DNA of 64,000 nucleotides from Vibrio sp. ES.051. GTDB lineage: Bacteria; Pseudomonadota; Gammaproteobacteria; Enterobacterales; Vibrionaceae. Position 1 is the stretch's first letter, and each line of letters opens with the position of its first letter. The translations under genes were made by a program, and so were the position numbers. The stretch spans positions 124,001 to 188,000 of the forward strand of contig NZ_PDJL01000006.1 of assembly GCF_002563795.1 (NCBI RefSeq), in the 5' to 3' direction. The notes beneath the pieces are model-generated. The model saw nothing but the letters and a program-made list of their open reading frames with translations. It had not been told where the DNA came from and searched no databases. Below are positions 10,852 to 19,670 of this stretch, in pieces.

Positions 10852-11589
10852 TTAATGCACATCACGCCAATACTCTTTCTTAAGCATCACAACAATGATG
10901 GTTAGAATCACTAAGAAGCCCATAACCCACCAGCCTAATGCATGGCGTTCAAGTTGAACTGGGTCACCAGAGTAAACCAAAAAGTTGACCAGATCGCCTA
11001 CCGCTTTATCGTATTCACCGTCACTAAACTCGCCAGTTCCGTCAGTTTTGGTGTCAACAACCACTTGCACTTCTTCACCGTCAACTATTTTTGTGTCGTA
11101 AATTGGGGTAGGAATACCTTGTAGCTCTTCTAGTACATGTGGCATACCGACACTCGGAAATACAATGTTGTTCACACCGAATGGACGAGATGGATCAACA
11201 TAAAACGAACGTAAGTATGTATACAACCAATCCGCACCACGAACTCGGGCAACCAAAGTTAGATCTGGTGGCGGAGCACCAAACCAGTTTTCAGCTTGCT
11301 TTGATGGCATCGAGTTGACCATTAGATCACCGATTTTCGCCTCAGGATTGAAAATCAGGTTTTCCTTCATTAGGTCAGCTGGAATATCTAAGTCTGTTGC
11401 TACACGCCCATAACGCTGATATTGCGTTGAATGACAAGCAAAACAGTAGTTCATGAATAGCTTCGCACCATTTTGCAGCGAAGCTTTATCCGTCAGGTCA
11501 ACAGGCGCTTTATCAAGCGACACATTGGCTCCAGCAGCCATCGCTAGAGATGGCAACATAGCAAATAGAATTACAATCCACTTCTTCAT
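10852..11589 (-). CDS. petC: Cytochrome c1 of the cytochrome bc1 complex
   Basis: This is the membrane-anchored c-type cytochrome that takes electrons from the Rieske protein and passes them to soluble cytochrome c. The 245-residue precursor has a cleavable signal peptide (about 1-19), the covalent haem motif CFACH near residue 50, a large periplasmic domain and one C-terminal membrane helix (about 222-238) followed by a short basic tail. The start overlaps petB by four bases. It is the last gene of petABC. Confidence 0.96.
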   Translation of the reverse strand: MKKWIVILFAMLPSLAMAAGANVSLDKAPVDLTDKASLQNGAKLFMNYCFACHSTQYQRYGRVATDLDIPADLMKENLIFNPEAKIGDLMVNSMPSKQAENWFGAPPPDLTLVARVRGADWLYTYLRSFYVDPSRPFGVNNIVFPSVGMPHVLEELQGIPTPIYDTKIVDGEEVQVVVDTKTDGTGEFSDGEYDKAVGDLVNFLVYSGDPVQLERHALGWWVMGFLVILTIIVVMLKKEYWRDVH

Positions 11590-12851
11590 TTGAATGTCAC
11601 CCTCTCTGGTAATGGTTTGGTTGCTTCATTTTTGCTGTAGAAGAAAAGCAGTACGAAGAACATGAAGTAACCCAAACTAAAGATCTGTGCTAGTAATGTG
11701 TATGTTGGAGTGGCAGGTAACGCACCCAAAATCCCCAGCGCAATGAAGCTAATAGTGAATTGGATAATATTCAATAGATGAAGTTTGCTACGGTAACGAT
11801 ACGAACGAACCTTACAACGATCCAACCACGGTAGAACAAACAGCACTGCAATCGAGGCCCCCATAAGGATCACGCCCAGCAGCTTATCTGGCACCGCACG
11901 TAAAATGGCATAAAACGGTGTGAAGTACCATACTGGAGCAATGTGCTCGGGGGTCTTCAATGGGTTTGCAGCTTCAAAGTTAGGCGGTTCAAGAAAGTAG
12001 CCCCCCATTTCTGGGTTGAAGAACAACACATAACAGAAGAAGAACAAGAAACCAGCGACACCAACTAAGTCCTTAACCGTGCCATACGGATGGAAAGGAA
12101 TAGCATCGATGATATCGTACTTCTTAGTATAATCATCATGGAACTTAAACTGCGTTTTGTAATCGTCACCCATCGAACCTTTAGGCAGTTTAGTTTCTAT
12201 ACCGTCAGGGTTGTTTGAGCCGACTTCGTGTAGTGCCAATACGTGTAGTACAACCAGAAGTAATAGAACGATAGGCAGCGCAATAACGTGTAGTGCGAAG
12301 AAACGATTCAGCGTTGCACCAGAGATGATGTAGTCACCACGGATCCAAAGCGTTAAGTCGTCGCCGATAACAGGAATCGCACCAAACAGAGAAATGATTA
12401 CCTGTGCCCCCCAGTATGACATTTGGCCCCATGGTAATAGATACCCCATGAAAGCTTCTGCCATCAGAACCAAGAAGATCAACATTCCGAAGATCCAAAG
12501 CAGCTCTCGAGGCTTTTGGTAAGAACCGTAGATCAAACCACGGAACATATGCAGATACACTACAACGAAGAATGCCGACGCGCCAGTTGAGTGCATGTAA
12601 CGCAACAACCAACCATACTCTACGTCACGCATGATATATTCGATAGAAGCGAACGCTCCGTCACCGGAAGGAACATAGTTCATCGTCAACCAAATACCCG
12701 TTAATATTTGGTTAACAAGAACCAGCATTGCCAGAGAACCAAAAAGGTACCAAAAGTTGAAGTTCTTCGGCATAGGGTACTCAGATAAATGCTTTTTATA
12801 AGCATTCATTGCTGGAATACGCTTTTCTACCCAGTCTAACATTGCTTGCAT
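11586..12851 (-). CDS. petB: Cytochrome b of the cytochrome bc1 complex
   Basis: Cytochrome b carries the two haems and the quinol oxidation and quinone reduction sites of complex III. The 421-residue protein has about eight to nine hydrophobic helices. Histidines in the second and fourth helices (RYMHSTGASAFFVVVYLHMFRG and FFALHVIALPIVLLLLVVLH regions) are the haem ligands, and PEWY appears as PVWYFTPFYAILRA. Its start shares one base with the petA stop codon (TAATG), and its end overlaps petC. An internal methionine at codon 4 is an alternative start. Confidence 0.97.
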   Translation of the reverse strand: MQAMLDWVEKRIPAMNAYKKHLSEYPMPKNFNFWYLFGSLAMLVLVNQILTGIWLTMNYVPSGDGAFASIEYIMRDVEYGWLLRYMHSTGASAFFVVVYLHMFRGLIYGSYQKPRELLWIFGMLIFLVLMAEAFMGYLLPWGQMSYWGAQVIISLFGAIPVIGDDLTLWIRGDYIISGATLNRFFALHVIALPIVLLLLVVLHVLALHEVGSNNPDGIETKLPKGSMGDDYKTQFKFHDDYTKKYDIIDAIPFHPYGTVKDLVGVAGFLFFFCYVLFFNPEMGGYFLEPPNFEAANPLKTPEHIAPVWYFTPFYAILRAVPDKLLGVILMGASIAVLFVLPWLDRCKVRSYRYRSKLHLLNIIQFTISFIALGILGALPATPTYTLLAQIFSLGYFMFFVLLFFYSKNEATKPLPERVTFK

Positions 12852-13441
12852 TATGCATCCCCCTCATCAACACCCACAATGAGCTTGGTGTCGCTCAAAT
12901 ACATATGCTTAGGAACGACAAGGTTCAATGGAGCAGGTACCCCTTGAAACACTCGACCGGCCATATCGAACTTAGAGCCATGACAAGGGCAGAAGAAACC
13001 AGACCTAACGCCCTGAACCTGCTCAGAGAAAGAGTCCGCTAGATAGGTTGGTGAACAACCTAGATGAGTACAGAAACCAACTGCGACGAAAAACTCAGGA
13101 TTAATTGAGCGAAACTCATTCTGAGCGTATTCGGGTTGCTGTTCCATTTCAGATTGTGGATCGCGAAGCTGATCGCTGATCGTTTTTAAGTTATCCAGAA
13201 CGTTTTGAGTGCGGCGAACAATCCATACTGGTTTCCCCTGCCACTCAACACGAACCAGCTGACCTGGTTCAATTTTACTTATATCCACTTCCACCGGTGC
13301 GCCTGCCGCTTTGGCTTTAGCACTTGGGTTCCATGATTTTATAAAAGGCACGGCGACGGCAGCTGCCCCTAACCCACCAACAACTGCCGTTGTAGCGGTT
13401 AGAAAACGCCTGCGACCGTTATTTAAAGGCGCGTTGCTCAT
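12851..13441 (-). CDS. petA: Ubiquinol-cytochrome c reductase Rieske iron-sulfur subunit
   Basis: The Rieske protein moves electrons from ubiquinol to cytochrome c1. The 196-residue product starts with a Tat-type signal anchor (GRRRFLTATT followed by a hydrophobic stretch) that stays as a membrane helix. The C-terminal domain has both 2Fe-2S binding boxes, CTHLGC and CPCHGS, with the expected cysteine and histidine ligands. It is the first gene of petABC; two candidate promoters lie within 225 bases upstream. Confidence 0.97.
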   Translation of the reverse strand: MSNAPLNNGRRRFLTATTAVVGGLGAAAVAVPFIKSWNPSAKAKAAGAPVEVDISKIEPGQLVRVEWQGKPVWIVRRTQNVLDNLKTISDQLRDPQSEMEQQPEYAQNEFRSINPEFFVAVGFCTHLGCSPTYLADSFSEQVQGVRSGFFCPCHGSKFDMAGRVFQGVPAPLNLVVPKHMYLSDTKLIVGVDEGDA

Positions 13442-13540
13442 CCAAACATTCTCCCATTTGCTCCTTTTGGATCGTTATTATTCCACTTTATAAGAGCATG
13501 GCTAACAAATAATGAATTTAGTTCTAATAATTGGAGGGAA

Positions 13541-13569
13541 ATGATAAAGAAAACCCTACTTTTTGACAA
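13541..13569 (-). promoter_or_regulatory. Candidate proximal promoter of petABC
   Basis: On the minus strand TTGTCA (13564-13569) and TATCAT (13541-13546) are separated by 17 bases, a good sigma-70 match located about 100 bases before petA. Confidence 0.5.
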
Positions 13570-13633
13570 GATAAAGCTACCTTTTTGTAACATTTGTGAG
13601 GTAAATCGCTCACGTCGTCACAAAAGCGGCACT

Positions 13634-13663
13634 ATTATAAAAAATTGAGGTGATTTGTAACAA
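13634..13663 (-). promoter_or_regulatory. Candidate distal promoter of petABC
   Basis: On the minus strand TTGTTA (13658-13663) and a perfect TATAAT (13634-13639) are 18 bases apart. It would give a leader of about 190 bases before petA. Either or both promoters may be used. Confidence 0.45.
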
Positions 13664-13911
13664 GAAAGCACAACCTAGAAGCGCTATAAAAAGTTGCACA
13701 TACCTTTTATATTGGTTGTTTCCAGCAGATTACGCAGTAAAAAAATTTCGATGTACTCATGACAAAGGGTATCTTTATATTATTATTTTAATTGCACGAG
13801 TAGCTAGGAAAGTAGGCCAGAAGTCACGCTGAAAAGTGTTGTGAGGATATTAAGAAAGAAAGATCGTCGCAATATGTGAATAAAGGATTTATTTTTCCAT
13901 TAATGGAAAAA
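13664..13911. other. Intergenic stretch between petA promoters and the rpsI terminator
   Basis: No gene is convincing here. A 60-codon plus-strand frame crosses it (13650-13832), but it lacks a ribosome binding site and overlaps the distal petA promoter. The region is A/T-rich and contains a short palindrome, TTCCATTAATGGAA, just before the rpsI terminator. Confidence 0.5.
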
Positions 13912-13940
13912 CAAAAAGCTCGGCATGAGCCGAGCTTTTG
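13912..13940 (-). terminator. Terminator of rplM-rpsI
   Basis: A perfect stem, AAAGCTCGGC paired with GCCGAGCTTT around a four-base loop, is followed by T residues on the minus strand. It lies about 55 bases after the rpsI stop codon. Confidence 0.88.
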
Positions 13941-13993
13941 ATGCACAGTATCCAGAATAACTCTGGAAAAGCATAATTCCCAATAAAAGGAAA

Positions 13994-14386
13994 TTAACGC
14001 TTAGAGAACTGTGGACGACGACGTGCTTTACGTAGACCGACTTTCTTACGTTCAACGCAACGTGCGTCACGAGTAACGTAGCCAGCTGCGCGTAGAGCAG
14101 GACGTAGAGACTCATCGTATTCCATAAGCGCGCGAGTGATACCGTGACGGATAGCACCAGCTTGACCAGAAATACCGCCGCCTTTAACTGTTACGTAAAG
14201 GTCTAGCTTTTCAGTTAGTTCAACTAGCTCTAGAGGTTGTTGTACAACCATACAAGCTGTTGGACGACCGAAGTATTCGTCAAGATTACGTTTATTTACT
14301 ACAATGTTGCCGCTGCCTGGTTTAATGAAAACACGTGCAGCTGAGCTTTTGCGACGGCCAGTGCCGTAGTATTGATTCTCTGCCAT
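13994..14386 (-). CDS. rpsI: 30S ribosomal protein S9
   Basis: S9 is a small-subunit protein whose basic C-terminal tail reaches the P-site tRNA. The conserved start [20 protein letters not shown] sits at 14386; five extra upstream codons in the frame are ignored (130 residues). The C-terminus ends in the typical basic tail RRRPQFSKR. It lies 15 bases after rplM and the two form the standard two-gene operon. Confidence 0.98.
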   Translation of the reverse strand: MAENQYYGTGRRKSSAARVFIKPGSGNIVVNKRNLDEYFGRPTACMVVQQPLELVELTEKLDLYVTVKGGGISGQAGAIRHGITRALMEYDESLRPALRAAGYVTRDARCVERKKVGLRKARRRPQFSKR

Positions 14387-14401
14387 TTTCGAAATCCCCA
14401 A

Positions 14402-14830
14402 TTAGATGTCTAGTACTTGTGGTTGTTGAGCAACATGGTTGTGCTCAGCGCCCGCGTAAACTTTCAGCTTACGGTACATAGCACGGCCTAGAGGACCACG
14501 TGGAAGCATACCTTTGACTGCAAGCTCAAGAGCCATCTCAGGTTTACGATCGATCAACTTTTCAAAAGTGATAGATTTAAGACCACCTGGGAATTCAGAG
14601 TGACGGTAGTACACTTTGTTCTTAGCTTTGTTACCAGTTACAGCAACTTTCTCAGCATTGATAATGATGATGTAATCACCAGTGTCAACGTGAGGAGTGT
14701 ATTCAGCTTTATGTTTGCCACGTAGGCGAGATGCAATTTCACTTGCTAGACGGCCAAGAGTTTTACCTTCAGCGTCTACAACGTACCAGTCGCGTTTTAC
14801 CGTTTCTGGTTTAGCAACGAAAGTTTTCAT
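14402..14830 (-). CDS. rplM: 50S ribosomal protein L13
   Basis: L13 is an early-assembling large-subunit protein. The 142-residue sequence starts [20 protein letters not shown] and contains the conserved [18 protein letters not shown] and [10 protein letters not shown] stretches. It is the first gene of the rplM-rpsI operon and has a long leader (see 14831-15003). No strong Shine-Dalgarno sequence is visible directly before the ATG. Confidence 0.98.
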   Translation of the reverse strand: MKTFVAKPETVKRDWYVVDAEGKTLGRLASEIASRLRGKHKAEYTPHVDTGDYIIIINAEKVAVTGNKAKNKVYYRHSEFPGGLKSITFEKLIDRKPEMALELAVKGMLPRGPLGRAMYRKLKVYAGAEHNHVAQQPQVLDI

Positions 14831-15003
14831 GCTAACAATAACCCGTTAATTAAATTTAAACTTTAAAGGAACACCCAAATAGTGCTCCCACACTGTCTAA
14901 GAGCCCAGTCATCACCCCTTCGAGTCGTTGGTGCTCTCGACCTTCTATTTCGAAATAACTTCGATAGTCAGGTCTGCAGTAACGGTGGGTCGACAGATTA
15001 TAG
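14831..15003 (-). promoter_or_regulatory. Promoter (-10) and long leader of rplM-rpsI
   Basis: On the minus strand a TATAAT box at 14998-15003 lies about 168 bases before the rplM ATG; no good -35 is seen. The resulting leader of about 160 bases is long for a simple operon and has several short self-complementary stretches. In E. coli the operon is autoregulated by its own ribosomal protein through the leader, so a similar control element is plausible here, but a specific fold was not established. Confidence 0.45.
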
Positions 15004-15082
15004 GGAAGAGCGAAGAAAAAATCACCTTTTTTTGCGCCAAATCACTAATTTTTTCTTCACTTTTTTTGAGAAACTGACAGAT

Positions 15083-16186
15083 TTAAGCCAAATGCTCTCT
15101 TGCGAGATACTCATGGCTTTGCATCTCAGTCAGTCGAGACAAACAACGCTTAAACTCAAATTCTAACTGACCATCGGTGTATAAGTCCTCCATCGGAACT
15201 TCAGCGGAAATAATCAGCTTCACATTGCGCTCGTAAAACTCATCAACCAACGCAATAAAACGCCTAGCGGCATCGTCTAATTTTCGGTTCATCTGTTTAA
15301 CATCAGCCAATAAAACCGTGTGATAAATACGAGATATTTCGATATAGTCATTTTGGCTTCGTGCAGTTTGGCATAACTGAGCGAAAGACGCATGCAAGAC
15401 ACCATCACTCGCCTCTATTACGACTAGCTGGCGATGATTAATCTCTATCTGGTGAACCGCCAGTTGCCGCTCCCCCGTCAGTTGATGATAATACATATTC
15501 AAGTTAAGGACAGCCTGTTCATCGAGCGGATAATGATATATCTCCGCTTGTTCAAGCGTTCTTAAACGATAGTCAACCCCACTATCAACATTGAGCACAT
15601 CACAACGCGCTACAATCATATCAATAGCAGGGAGGAAACGTGCCCTCTGTAAACCATTGCGATATAAGTATTGAGGCTCTATGTTTGATGTCGCGACTAA
15701 AATCATCTGCCGCTGGAACATCTGCTGTAGCAAAGTGGCAAGGATCATGGCGTCGGTGATATCAGAAACAAAAAACTCGTCAAAACAGACCACGTCCGCT
15801 TCGCTTTTAAACGTATCTGCGACCTTAGACAACGGGTTTTCAACCTCACCCAGCTGCTTTAATTCATCATGAACTCGATACATAAAACGGTGGAAATGCA
15901 CTCGCATCTTTCTCTTAGTAGGCAGAGAGTCATAAAACACATCCATCAGGTAAGTTTTGCCGCGACCTACCCCTCCCCAAAAGTACAGACCTTTTGGTGG
16001 CTCAGGTATTTCGACCTTTTTACCCATAAGTTTTTGCCATCTGGAAAGCTGAGGCACGGGGGTTGATTGAAACTCAGCCAGAGCATGGTAAAGCTTGTCC
16101 AAAGCAACGACCGCTTGTTGTTGGGCTTCATCACGTTGAAATCCACACTCTGCTATGTCTTTTTGATATTGTTCTAGTGGTGTCAT
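15083..16186 (-). CDS. zapE: Cell division AFG1-like ATPase ZapE
   Basis: ZapE is an AFG1/LACE1-family ATPase linked to Z-ring function in late division and stress. The frame is open 45 codons upstream, but MTPLEQYQKDIAECGFQRDE at 16186 matches the family N-terminus (367 residues). Walker A is GGVGRGKTYLMD (about 72), Walker B is VVCFDEFFVSD, and ATSNIEP is the sensor-1 region. It is divergent from zapG, whose product is also a division-associated membrane protein. Confidence 0.95.
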   Translation of the reverse strand: MTPLEQYQKDIAECGFQRDEAQQQAVVALDKLYHALAEFQSTPVPQLSRWQKLMGKKVEIPEPPKGLYFWGGVGRGKTYLMDVFYDSLPTKRKMRVHFHRFMYRVHDELKQLGEVENPLSKVADTFKSEADVVCFDEFFVSDITDAMILATLLQQMFQRQMILVATSNIEPQYLYRNGLQRARFLPAIDMIVARCDVLNVDSGVDYRLRTLEQAEIYHYPLDEQAVLNLNMYYHQLTGERQLAVHQIEINHRQLVVIEASDGVLHASFAQLCQTARSQNDYIEISRIYHTVLLADVKQMNRKLDDAARRFIALVDEFYERNVKLIISAEVPMEDLYTDGQLEFEFKRCLSRLTEMQSHEYLAREHLA

Positions 16187-16383
16187 CGTATTAAATCGTG
16201 TAGAGGTGCAAGGAAAAGTGCTACCTCGGGGGCCAACTTTGATAAATAGAGAAGTAGCTATCAGTCCCCCCGAAGACATACTGCTATTTTGCTTTATCGG
16301 CTGTTCAAGCCATAGTAACATGGACGAGCATCGTGTGTAACTAAGCAGTAAAAAACTTGTTAAAACAACTATAAGGAGCAGTT

Positions 16384-16827
16384 ATGCCTTGGATCTATGC
16401 CATTGTGGGTTTGCTGGTCGGTACAATCGTAGGCGTAGTCATTAGTCGACTAACCACGCCTGAATATAAGAAACAAAAGTCTGTGCAGAAAGAGCTTGAA
16501 GCGGCCAAGTTTGCACTAGAGCAACAACGTCAAGAGCTCGTGGATCATTTTGCACAAACCGCCGAGATGTTAGATACCTTAGGCAAAGATTACACAAAAC
16601 TATACCAACATATGGCAAAAACCGCTTCTGGACTTCTGCCAAACCTTCCTGAGCAAGACAACCCGTTTGATAAGACAACAGCGATGTCTTCAGAGCAAGC
16701 CGAAGAAGACCAGCCAGCGTTTGATGAACAACCAAAAGACTATGCCAATGGCGCAACCGGTCTTTTAAAGGATCGACAAAAAGAAGTTATTAATACGCCT
16801 GAAGCGGCCACCGCAAAAGCATCATAG
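16384..16827 (+). CDS. zapG: Z-ring associated protein ZapG (YhcB, DUF1043)
   Basis: This is a 147-residue inner-membrane protein with one N-terminal helix (about 2-21) and a cytoplasmic coiled coil (about 30-80), followed by a low-complexity acidic tail. DUF1043 proteins interact with division and envelope elongation factors in E. coli. A good ribosome site, AAGGAG, precedes the ATG. A terminator follows 19 bases after the stop, separating it from degQ. Confidence 0.93.
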   Translation: MPWIYAIVGLLVGTIVGVVISRLTTPEYKKQKSVQKELEAAKFALEQQRQELVDHFAQTAEMLDTLGKDYTKLYQHMAKTASGLLPNLPEQDNPFDKTTAMSSEQAEEDQPAFDEQPKDYANGATGLLKDRQKEVINTPEAATAKAS

Positions 16828-16845
16828 CCCTCTATCCTTCCCATA

Positions 16846-16883
16846 AAGGTCGATGCATAGGTCAATTTGCATCGACCCTTTTT
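16846..16883 (+). terminator. Terminator of zapG
   Basis: GGTCGATGCA pairs with TGCATCGACC and is followed by CTTTTT. Its T run directly abuts the -35 element of the degQ sigma-E promoter. Confidence 0.85.
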
Positions 16884-16910
16884 GAACTTTCCCCAACAAC
16901 CTTGCTCTAA
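16884..16910 (+). promoter_or_regulatory. Sigma-E (RpoE) type promoter of degQ
   Basis: GAACTT at 16884-16889 and TCTAA at 16906-16910 are separated by exactly 16 bases. This agrees with the published sigma-E consensus (GAACTT, 15-16 bases, TCTRA). It lies about 107 bases upstream of the degQ ATG, whose product is a periplasmic protease of the type commonly controlled by this envelope-stress sigma factor. Confidence 0.75.
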
Positions 16911-17016
16911 CTTGGATGTGAACTGCCTCCCCCTTTTGATTATCCGAACTAGGCCCTATATTACTAATAGCGAGGATATTTCTTTTTGGCAGACATGTTT
17001 CAAGAGGAGTTATTGG

Positions 17017-18384
17017 ATGAAAAAAACACTGCTTGCGTTAACCGTTCTATCTTTAAGTTTGAGTTCTATTCTTACGCCAATACAGGCAACAGCAGCATTG
17101 CCATTAAGTGTAGATGGCCAGCAGTTACCTAGCCTAGCACCGATGCTAGAGAAGGTAACCCCTGCGGTTGTAAGTATTGCAGTAGAAGGCAAACAAGTGC
17201 AAACCAGCCGTATTCCTGAGCAATTTCATTTTTTCTTCGGCCCTGATTTTCCGATGGAACAACGACGAGAGCGACCGTTCCGGGGGTTAGGGTCTGGTGT
17301 CATAATTGACGCCCCAAAAGGCCATATCGTAACTAACTATCACGTCATAAAAGGAGCAGACGAGATCCGAGTACGCCTCTATGATGGTCGCGAATATGAC
17401 GCCGAGCTGGTTGGTGGTGACGAGATGGCCGACGTTGCTCTACTCAAGTTAGAGAAAGCGAAGAATCTAACGCAAATTAAAGTGGCAGATTCCGACAAAC
17501 TGCGCGTCGGTGATTTTACCGTGGCGATTGGTAACCCATTCGGATTAGGGCAAACCGTGACCTCTGGGATTGTCTCTGCGCTTGGTCGTAGTGGCTTAAA
17601 TGTTGAGAATTTTGAGAACTTCATCCAAACCGATGCCGCTATTAATAGCGGTAACTCAGGAGGCGCACTGGTTAATCTCAACGGCGAACTGATTGGTATT
17701 AACACAGCCATTTTAGGGCCTAACGGCGGTAACGTCGGCATCGGCTTTGCAATTCCATCTAATATGATGAAAAACCTCACCGACCAAATTTTAGAATTCG
17801 GTGAAGTCAAACGCGGCATGCTTGGCGTTCAAGGCGGTGAAGTTACGTCCGAATTGGCAGAGGCGCTCGGTTACGAGTCAAGCAAGGGGGCATTCATCGG
17901 CCAAGTCGTTCCAAATAGCGCGGCAGACAAAGCCGGTTTAAAAGCGGGTGACGTAATTGTGTCGGTCAATGGCAAAGCCATTAATACCTTCTCAGAACTT
18001 CGTGCGAAAGTCGCAACGCTTGGGGCAGGCAAAAAAATCACCTTAGGCGTCGTTCGTGACGGCAAGAATAAGAACTTTGATGTCACGCTTGGCGAGTCAA
18101 AAAATATGAAAGCCAAAGCGGAAACATTGCACGAAGGACTCAAGGGCGCTGAGTTAAGCAACACGACACCAAGTGATGCAATTCAAGGCGTTAAAGTATC
18201 GAGCGTTGCAGATAACTCTCCGGCTTCTCAATATCAATTACAACAAGGTGACATCATTATCGGTGTGAACCGTCAGCGCGTGAAAAACCTTGCTGAGCTC
18301 CGTGCAATCGTGGATAAACACAAAGGAGTATTGGCTCTGAATATTCAACGTGGCGAACGTACTATTTATCTAGTCATTCGTTAG
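17017..18384 (+). CDS. degQ: Periplasmic serine endoprotease DegQ/DegP (HtrA family)
   Basis: This HtrA protease degrades and refolds misfolded periplasmic proteins. The ATG at 17017 has a strong ribosome site (AAGAGGAG) and gives a typical signal peptide ending near ATA-ALP (455 residues). The catalytic triad is in NYHVIKG, MADVALLK and GNSGGAL, and two PDZ domains follow (about 260-350 and 365-450). Having two PDZ domains separates it from the adjacent DegS, which has one. In Vibrio a single protein fills the DegP/DegQ role, and orthology to one or the other is not certain. A sigma-E promoter precedes it. Confidence 0.94.
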   Translation: MKKTLLALTVLSLSLSSILTPIQATAALPLSVDGQQLPSLAPMLEKVTPAVVSIAVEGKQVQTSRIPEQFHFFFGPDFPMEQRRERPFRGLGSGVIIDAPKGHIVTNYHVIKGADEIRVRLYDGREYDAELVGGDEMADVALLKLEKAKNLTQIKVADSDKLRVGDFTVAIGNPFGLGQTVTSGIVSALGRSGLNVENFENFIQTDAAINSGNSGGALVNLNGELIGINTAILGPNGGNVGIGFAIPSNMMKNLTDQILEFGEVKRGMLGVQGGEVTSELAEALGYESSKGAFIGQVVPNSAADKAGLKAGDVIVSVNGKAINTFSELRAKVATLGAGKKITLGVVRDGKNKNFDVTLGESKNMKAKAETLHEGLKGAELSNTTPSDAIQGVKVSSVADNSPASQYQLQQGDIIIGVNRQRVKNLAELRAIVDKHKGVLALNIQRGERTIYLVIR

Positions 18385-18475
18385 TCACTTGCAAAGTAAT
18401 AGGAAATAAGGTTTTCGATGCATACCAGCAAGTAATAAGCCTCGAATACTTTTCCTTATCGCTCAATAGCTAATG

Positions 18476-18516
18476 AAAAGGGCAGCACGATTCCGTGCTG
18501 CCCTTTTGTTATTTTT
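18476..18516 (+). terminator. Terminator of degQ
   Basis: A perfect 14-base stem, AAAAGGGCAGCACG, with an ATTC loop is followed by GTTATTTTT. It sits about 90 bases after the degQ stop codon and upstream of the degS start. Confidence 0.92.
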
Positions 18517-18574
18517 CAATGTAATGCTATTCTTCACCTTCTATGCCATTTTGGCGATCATGCATGGAGAGGAT

Positions 18575-19639
18575 ATGCTCAGCTTTTTATTACGCTCTGT
18601 CTTTTTAGGCTTAGCAACTGCTGCCGTTGTGTTACTGGCCGTTCCATCTTTGCGTAATAACGTAATACCTGCCGCACTGGATCCACAACCAGCCAAAATT
18701 GCCTCGCTTGAATTATCGTTCAATCAAGCGGTAAGAAAGGCCGCGCCGGCGGTGGTGAATATCTACAGCCGTAAATATGTTGAAAACGATCGTACTAAAC
18801 TCTCCACCCAAGGCCTTGGTTCTGGGGTGATTGTGAGCGAAAAAGGCTACATCATTACCAATTACCATGTTGTTGCCCAAGCCGACCAAATCGTCGTGGC
18901 ATTGCAAGATGGCAGAGCCGCTGCCGCTCAATTGGTCGGTACTGATAAACGCACCGATATTGCGGTTTTACGCGTTGAAGGTTCCAACCTACCAGTCATC
19001 CCATTAAACTCTGAATATAAACCGCAAGTCGGCGATGTTGTCCTCGCGATTGGTAATCCATACAACCTTGGACAAACGACCACATTCGGTATTATTTCAG
19101 CGACTGGACGCTCATCGATCAGTGATGGTCGCCAAGCCTTCATTCAAACCGACGCAGCGATTAATGAAGGTAACTCTGGTGGTGCATTAGTGAATACACA
19201 AGGGGAACTGGTCGGCATCAACACCGCTTCTTTCCAGCAAGCAACAGATTTAGAAACTTACGGGATTTCTTTTGCTATCCCTGCACCTCTGGCTAGCAAA
19301 ATTATGCAAAAAATCATTGCAGATGGCCGCGTGATCCGCGGCTATATCGGGATTGATGGGCAAGATATTAACGCAGTAACCGCCCGGTTACTGGGCAACG
19401 AACATATTGGTGGTATTGTCGTGCTTGGTATTGACCCCAAAGGCCCGGCCAATGCTGCTGGCTTCCAGAAACAAGACATCATCATTAGTATTGATGGTAA
19501 CAAAGTTCAAGGTCGACAAAGCGTCATGGATATCGTGACAGACTTACGTCCAGGGACAACGGTCGATGTAGGCATTATTCGCAAAGGAGAAGAGATGTCC
19601 TTGAAGGTGACCATCGCCGAAGACAAGCAAGCAGCATAA
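18575..19639 (+). CDS. degS: Site-1 protease DegS of the sigma-E pathway
   Basis: DegS senses unfolded outer-membrane proteins and makes the first cut in RseA, releasing sigma-E. The ATG at 18575, preceded by GGAGAGG, is chosen because the 34 codons upstream run through the degQ terminator hairpin (354 residues). An N-terminal membrane anchor (about 4-25) replaces a cleaved signal, followed by the trypsin-like domain (NYHVV, TDIAVLRV, GNSGGALVN) and a single PDZ domain (about 255-345). It stands directly after degQ, as in E. coli. Confidence 0.95.
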   Translation: MLSFLLRSVFLGLATAAVVLLAVPSLRNNVIPAALDPQPAKIASLELSFNQAVRKAAPAVVNIYSRKYVENDRTKLSTQGLGSGVIVSEKGYIITNYHVVAQADQIVVALQDGRAAAAQLVGTDKRTDIAVLRVEGSNLPVIPLNSEYKPQVGDVVLAIGNPYNLGQTTTFGIISATGRSSISDGRQAFIQTDAAINEGNSGGALVNTQGELVGINTASFQQATDLETYGISFAIPAPLASKIMQKIIADGRVIRGYIGIDGQDINAVTARLLGNEHIGGIVVLGIDPKGPANAAGFQKQDIIISIDGNKVQGRQSVMDIVTDLRPGTTVDVGIIRKGEEMSLKVTIAEDKQAA

Positions 19640-19664
19640 AAAATCCCAGCCATTGGCTGGGATT
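19634..19664. terminator. Bidirectional terminator between degS and parC
   Basis: AAAATCCCAGCC pairs with GGCTGGGATTTT around a three-base loop, with A and T runs on both sides, between convergent degS and parC. Confidence 0.92.
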
Positions 19665-19670
19665 TTCGAT

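Noticed and set aside
13650..13832. 60-codon plus-strand frame between petA and rpsI
   Set aside because: It overlaps a candidate petA promoter, lacks a ribosome site, and has no recognisable family or neighbours.
16187..16321. N-terminal extension of ZapE by 45 codons
   Set aside because: The family starts at MTPLEQYQ. The extension has no conserved sequence and approaches the divergent zapG promoter.
18473..18574. N-terminal extension of DegS by 34 codons
   Set aside because: It would translate through the degQ terminator hairpin, and the standard membrane anchor begins at the ATG at 18575 with a good ribosome site.
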